Shown: piece by piece, positions 60,554 through 64,000 of the stretch | How the letters are laid out: every line of letters starts with the position of its first letter | How positions within the stretch are numbered: the stretch's first letter is position 1 | From: Vibrio maritimus | GTDB taxonomy: Bacteria > Pseudomonadota > Gammaproteobacteria > Enterobacterales > Vibrionaceae | Length of the DNA stretch: 64,000 nt | Direction of reading: 5' to 3' | Assembly: GCA_000755425.1 (NCBI GenBank) | Contig: BBMT01000002.1 | Coordinates: forward strand, 496,001 to 560,000 | Notes under the pieces: model-generated | What the model was told of the DNA's origin: nothing | The model's input: only the letters and a program-made list of their open reading frames with translations | Databases searched by the model: none | Translations under genes and position numbers: made by a program

Positions 60554-60895
60554 TTAGACGCCTTGAATACGTTTGGCGGTAACTATCAGTCCTTGGGTAT
60601 AACTGAAGCCGTAACCGTAGCCATAACCACCGTAACCATTTTCACCTCTTCCACCTGCCTCAAGAATCGCTTTGTAATCGTAGTCTCCACTCGTGATTGG
60701 GGTAATTGAGACGACTTCAAAGCCATCATGATTGAGTGTCGCGACCGCTTTTTGCAGATCTTCTGCTAGACGAACACTATCCACTACCGATTTCGAATAC
60801 CCCGTTTTTCGCCACACGGGAGAATCGCTATAGTCGACAGCTTCATGTTTCCCCACTTCGCAAAAATGCGCGGGTACATGAACGATTCGATTCAT
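60554..60895 (-). CDS. Unknown protein with a Gly/Tyr-rich segment
   Basis: This 113-residue protein is not one I recognise. The N-terminal two thirds look like a small alpha/beta domain (SVRLAEDLQKAVATLNHDGFEVVSITPI), reminiscent of DUF4177-type proteins. A glycine/tyrosine-rich stretch (NGYGGYGYGYGFSYTQG) follows before a final beta-like strand. No signal peptide. Confidence 0.62.
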   Translation of the reverse strand: MNRIVHVPAHFCEVGKHEAVDYSDSPVWRKTGYSKSVVDSVRLAEDLQKAVATLNHDGFEVVSITPITSGDYDYKAILEAGGRGENGYGGYGYGYGFSYTQGLIVTAKRIQGV

Positions 60896-61171
60896 TTATT
60901 TACCTTACTGCTATTGTTACTCTGATTTGCCTTTTGGGTCAGTCTTAATGCCGACTCTCTGCTATTAGGCTTGCCGATTCTAACTTACTCTTCCATCAAC
61001 ATGCACAAATTGTTCAATTATTCAGATAGTTAAATGTCGTAAGTGAGCTGTATCGCACAATTCGTTTCCGATTGTACCTAGCCTTACCCAATCGTAGGCG
61101 GTGACACGCATGGCGAAATTGCCATTCTTATACATAATTAAATGTGTCTTTTGTAAGTAAGGAGACACGTT

Positions 61172-61342
61172 ATGAAATGGATGATTGCAGCGGGTATAGG
61201 AGCGCTACTCTTGCTCTCAAATGCCAGCGTTGCTGGTCAAGGTAGCGGAAAAATTGGCTTTTTGGTGGACTGCACCATTGACGGGAAATCAACTCGAATG
61301 CCAATGACGGCTTGCAGGCAAAAAGGAGGCGAGGCTAGATAG
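61172..61342 (+). CDS. Small exported protein, 56 residues
   Basis: The frame begins MKWMIAAGIGALLLLSNASVAG, of which the first 21 or so residues are a clear signal peptide. The mature part has about 35 residues with two cysteines (VDCTIDGK and TACRQKG) that could form a disulfide. AAGGAG lies about nine bases before the ATG. I do not recognise it. A 14-bp hairpin follows the stop. Confidence 0.6.
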   Translation: MKWMIAAGIGALLLLSNASVAGQGSGKIGFLVDCTIDGKSTRMPMTACRQKGGEAR

Positions 61343-61353
61343 CCAGTCATGAC

Positions 61354-61395
61354 CATTCGCCTTAACTGTGTTTCAGAGGCAAGTTAAGGCGAATG
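61354..61395. repeat. 14-bp inverted repeat between the small exported protein and the RAYT
   Basis: CATTCGCCTTAACT and AGTTAAGGCGAATG are perfect complements with a 14-base loop. It lies 26 bases past the RAYT stop and 11 bases past the small gene's stop, so it could terminate either. There is no T-run. Confidence 0.65.
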
Positions 61396-61421
61396 CAGAA
61401 ATGTCTGATAGGTAGAGGTTA

Positions 61422-62261
61422 TTAAGCTTTCCCTTTAGACACAATTCGACTGATGCGTGAGTAGTGCAGGCCAAAGTGGGCACCGATCTGTTTCTGTGTG
61501 TAGCCGCCGCTACGAAAGGCCAGGCAAATAGCTTCATCTCGGCTATGGGCTTTCTGCTCATATTCTTTCAGGCTAAGCGGTGCTGCGCGTCTTTGGGCGC
61601 TTGGGATCTCTCCAAGTTCCCCGTTAAGCGATGCAAGCTGTGTCAGGTGGCGCTGAATAAAGGCCTCATCGCCCAAGAAAATTTGACGCTTTAGATGCTG
61701 CCAAGGGTTGCACTCTTTCCCTTCGAGAACAAACTGCTTGTAGTGGCCTAGTGCTTGCGCGCGATCTGTGCCAAATGATTCGAGTGTGGGCTTACTGACA
61801 AACCATGCTGGTGCTGTTTTGCTGCCGTTGAGGTAGCCCCAACTGCTCCACGGATAACTTTCTGGATCGACGACCATATTCGCTTTCACTGGGCTGAGCA
61901 AAATGTCGCGACTGACATCGAGGAAGTGTGTGTCTCTCTGTACAAGAATCGACTTAAAACGACCTTGGTATAGGTGCCCACTGCGACCATGTTTTTGATT
62001 AAATCGCTGTGTGTAGACGCCGTTAAGCTGGCGCATGCCGATACTTAAGTTGCCATCTGGCGTTTCAAGCAGCAGGTGATATTGATTCTTCATCAAGCAG
62101 TAACTATGAATCACCCAGTTGTAGCGCGTTGCGGTGTGATCGAGCACTTGAAGAAACAGCTCAAAATCTTCACGATCTTGAAAAACAGACTGTCCGTCGT
62201 TGCCTTTCGAGTTCACATAATAGAGGGCGCCTGGATATTCGATTCGTAGTGGTCTGCTCAT
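61422..62261 (-). CDS. REP-associated tyrosine transposase-like protein (RAYT), probably catalytically inactive
   Basis: A Y1-transposase domain occupies residues 1-140 (PGALYYVNSKGN, DGNLSIGMRQLNGVYTQRFNQKHGRSGHLYQGRF) and a C-terminal helix-turn-helix lies near 240-279 (YTQKQIGAHFGLHYSRISRIV). The overall family match is strong and the 279-residue frame is intact. The HUH motif, usually NHYHLL, reads NQYHLL (Gln60). The position of the nucleophilic Tyr in the usual YVVLNP reads DILLSP (Asp119). Both changes should abolish DNA cleavage. GACTTGACCCC lies about 70 bases upstream. Confidence 0.88.
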   Translation of the reverse strand: MSRPLRIEYPGALYYVNSKGNDGQSVFQDREDFELFLQVLDHTATRYNWVIHSYCLMKNQYHLLLETPDGNLSIGMRQLNGVYTQRFNQKHGRSGHLYQGRFKSILVQRDTHFLDVSRDILLSPVKANMVVDPESYPWSSWGYLNGSKTAPAWFVSKPTLESFGTDRAQALGHYKQFVLEGKECNPWQHLKRQIFLGDEAFIQRHLTQLASLNGELGEIPSAQRRAAPLSLKEYEQKAHSRDEAICLAFRSGGYTQKQIGAHFGLHYSRISRIVSKGKA

Positions 62262-62370
62262 AACGGTGTGGGTCGTCTCATAAGTTTATGAACGTTCTAC
62301 TATAAAGGATCAACTTTGAAAGGCAAAACGCAAGACTTGACCCCTATTGGATTTGCTCGTGATGCGTTGT

Positions 62371-62413
62371 CCAATATGTCAGCACTTTTGATAGGAGCGT
62401 GCTGACACATTGG
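62371..62413. repeat. Imperfect inverted repeat upstream of the RAYT
   Basis: CCAATATGTCAGCAC and GTGCTGACACATTGG pair with one mismatch across 13 bases. It sits 20 bases past the end of the DUF2061 gene and about 110 bases upstream of the RAYT start. Confidence 0.6.
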
Positions 62414-62432
62414 ATAGTGAGGATTTTGCGAG

Positions 62433-62834
62433 TTATGCCGCTACCGCTTTAGTGATGCTAAGTGGTGCCACGTTGTGTTTGTTGCGTTGCCATACACGCT
62501 CATGGAAGAAGTAAGCAACCGAGTTAATAGCGGGTTCAATCGTTGCCATTAGACCGCCAATAAAGGCATCGCCAGTCAGTAGGTAAGTAACACTAAACGC
62601 GACGCTAAAGTGAATGACAGCAAAGCTTGCCGTTTTCACTTGAGTCTTTGACTCACGGCGTTTTAGGTAAGGCAGTTTTTGCCAAAGCTTCTCATGAAGA
62701 TAAAACGCGCCGGTGTTGATAGTCGGCTCTACCATGGCGACCAGACTACCAAGCAAGAAGTCTCCAGTCAGAGCAAACGCAACCATGGTTGCGATAGAGA
62801 AGTGGATACCTGCAAAAGTGAGTGTCTTGATCAT
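62433..62834 (-). CDS. Tandem DUF2061 membrane protein
   Basis: This 133-residue protein has two copies of the DUF2061 unit, at residues 1-60 (KTLTFAGIHFSIATMVAFALTGDFLLGSLVAMVEPTINT) and 66-120 (KTASFAVIHFSVAFSVTYLLTGDAFIGGLMATIEPAINS). Each has two hydrophobic segments and a conserved His and Glu-Pro. Function unknown. A Fur-like site lies upstream. Confidence 0.82.
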   Translation of the reverse strand: MIKTLTFAGIHFSIATMVAFALTGDFLLGSLVAMVEPTINTGAFYLHEKLWQKLPYLKRRESKTQVKTASFAVIHFSVAFSVTYLLTGDAFIGGLMATIEPAINSVAYFFHERVWQRNKHNVAPLSITKAVAA

Positions 62835-62874
62835 TACGTTACCCTCATGAACGTTAATCTGTGTTGATGAGGTT

Positions 62875-62893
62875 ATTATTGATAATAATTCTC
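62875..62893. promoter_or_regulatory. Possible Fur box upstream of the DUF2061 gene
   Basis: ATTATTGATAATAATTCTC agrees with GATAATGATAATCATTATC at 14 of 19 positions and contains ATTATT-GAT-AATAAT. Confidence 0.4.
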
Positions 62894-63003
62894 AGTAACA
62901 GAAGTAAATTACTCCTATTTAGTTGATAGTTTATTCCTATCAATGCCTTTGGATTGAGTCGAATTTCAAAGATTATCAGGATCTAGGCGCCTAAACTTTT
63001 GAC

Positions 63004-63058
63004 TTTGTTTGATAATCAAACTAAATTGACAGTCAAGTATTTTGATAATCAAACAAAG
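63004..63058. promoter_or_regulatory. Twin palindromic operators of the metal exporter
   Basis: GTTTGATAATCAAAC (63007-63021) and TTTGATAATCAAAC (63041-63054) are centred 33 bases apart, about three helical turns. The outer flanks are complementary (CTTTG...CAAAG), so the whole 55 bases form one large dyad. TTGACA lies between the two. The second copy ends 12 bases before the ATG. Confidence 0.65.
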
Positions 63059-63066
63059 TGTGCCTA

Positions 63067-63963
63067 ATGCCTTTTGAATCCGCCCCTCACTCACATAACT
63101 TCTCTAGTCATAATCACCAAGGTGAAAAGCGAACGCTCTATGTGCTGCTGCTAACTGTGACCACTATGGTCGTCGAGATACTGGCCGGAACCTTTTACGG
63201 CTCCATGGCACTCTTGGCTGACGGGTGGCACATGCACGCACGCCGCTGCTTTCTGTATCACGCTATTTGCCTATCGCTATGCTAAGAAACATGAGGACAA
63301 TGAGCGGTTTTCCTTTGGCACAGGTAAGGTCAGCGTGCTCGGGGGGTATACCAGTGCCATTGCTCTGGGTATTGTGGCGCTTATGATGATCGTCGAATCG
63401 GTGCATCGATTGTTCAATCCACAGCCGATTCATTTTAATGAGGCGATTGTCGTGGCTTTATAGGGCTTGCTGTGAATGTCGCGAGTATGTTTTTGCTTGG
63501 CGATCATCATCATGACCATTCACATAAGTACGGACATTCGCACCATCATCATGACCACAATTTAAGCGCTGCCTACATGCATGTTTTAGCGGATGCACTG
63601 ACCTCCTTGCTAGCTATTGGCGCTTTGATTCTTGGGAAGCTCTATGGTTGGAATTGGCTCGATGCATTTATGGGCATTGTTGGTGCTGTGGTTATTGGTA
63701 GGTGGACGCTCAACCTTTTAAAACAGACCAGCCCTATTTTGCTCGATGAGAGCGTAGAGGAAACGTATCGAACTGAGATTCGTCATGAGCTTGCCCCCTC
63801 AGCAGAGGTGGTTGATTTGCACATGTGGAGAGTGAGCGGTCATCATTATGCTGCGGCCATTACCTTAGTGTCTAAAGACCCGCTTTCTTTGCAGGCGTAT
63901 AAACAAAAACTCAGTAAGTTTGATAAGATTAGCCATCTCACACTAGAAGTACGTTCGACTTAA
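63067..63963 (+). CDS. Cation diffusion facilitator (CDF) metal exporter, frameshifted
   Basis: This is a DmeF-like CDF efflux protein for Zn2+, Co2+, Ni2+ or a similar ion. The first helices with YGSMALLADGWHM, a His-rich loop (HHHDHSHKYGHSHHHHDHN) and the later ADALTSLLAIGALI and CDF C-terminal domain are all present but spread over three frames. About two bases are missing near 63227 (restoring MATHAAAFCITLFAYRYA) and one A near 63463 (VVALIGLAVNVASM). The repaired length is 299 residues. The twin operators upstream suggest metal-responsive control. Confidence 0.88.
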
Positions 63964-64000
63964 TGCAGAATCTAGAAACGCTAAACCAGCTATTGACCGA
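63963..64000 (+). CDS. Start of the next gene (partial, unknown)
   Basis: An ATG overlaps the CDF stop as TAATG and stays open to the window end (MQNLETLNQLLT). Too short to identify. The overlap suggests co-translation with the exporter. Confidence 0.4.
   Translation, partial: MQNLETLNQLLT

Overview
The window is a stretch of Vibrio-type gammaproteobacterial chromosome. The Na+-translocating NQR operon, a CsrB-family sRNA with an upstream VarA/UvrY-like site, the frsA-crl-proBA cluster and several families common in Vibrio (DUF2850, DUF3332, DUF3549) all point that way. Almost everything is housekeeping. There is no prophage, integron, CRISPR array, rRNA or tRNA. The only transposase-like gene is a REP-associated-type transposase (61422-62261) that appears to have lost catalytic residues.

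Layout. 1-3475: end of recB, then recD. 3600-5925: a small unknown gene, argA with a candidate ARG box, and a DUF2850 membrane protein. 5987-9823: mltA, tcdA, csdE, and csdA, which is convergent to them. 9825-12502: panE-yajL-csdA operon and a Tsx-like outer-membrane channel behind CRP and GCAA-N-CG-N-TT sites. 12533-14480: a LON-domain protein and an ECF11-type sigma/ChrR pair. 14556-18413: ampG, a periplasmic cyclophilin, yajG and rlmG, all on the minus strand. 18547-26640: bolA, nqrABCDEF, apbE, nqrM. 26756-30921: dinB with a LexA box, a GreA/B-like factor, a DUF2884 protein and an NSS transporter with a TrpR-like operator. 30983-35676: two small conserved genes, pepD, an unrecognised 28-residue gene, and a purine permease with a PurR box followed by gpt. 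35752-42146: an EamA exporter divergent from a GlxA-type regulator, then frsA, crl and proBA. 42228-46822: yaiI, a KfrA_N-like protein, CsrB, a GNAT enzyme, DUF3301, DUF3549, yqcC, truC. 46905-53014: nrdR-ribD-ribE-ribBX-ribH-nusB-thiL-pgpA. 53220-64000: acyltransferase, small unknowns, crotonase, amidohydrolase, mgtE, DUF3332, a small secreted protein, the RAYT, a duplicated DUF2061 protein and a cation-diffusion facilitator behind twin operators.

A striking property of the sequence is that about 18 conserved genes, including nqrF, ribD, ribE, thiL, csdA, proA and argA, are broken by loss of one or two bases. Where the original can be reconstructed the missing base usually lies in a short run of the same base, and restoring it gives a protein of normal family length. 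I read this as a systematic under-call in the sequence or assembly rather than gene decay, and I give these genes their full repaired span.

I found no large undescribed system. The most interesting candidates are a 28-residue gene with its own promoter and terminator (33433-33519), a 27-residue membrane peptide ahead of the DUF3332 lipoprotein (59731-59814), the apparently catalytically dead RAYT, two ECF11-like promoters tying a LON-domain gene to the sigma factor, and the twin palindromic operator in front of the metal exporter.
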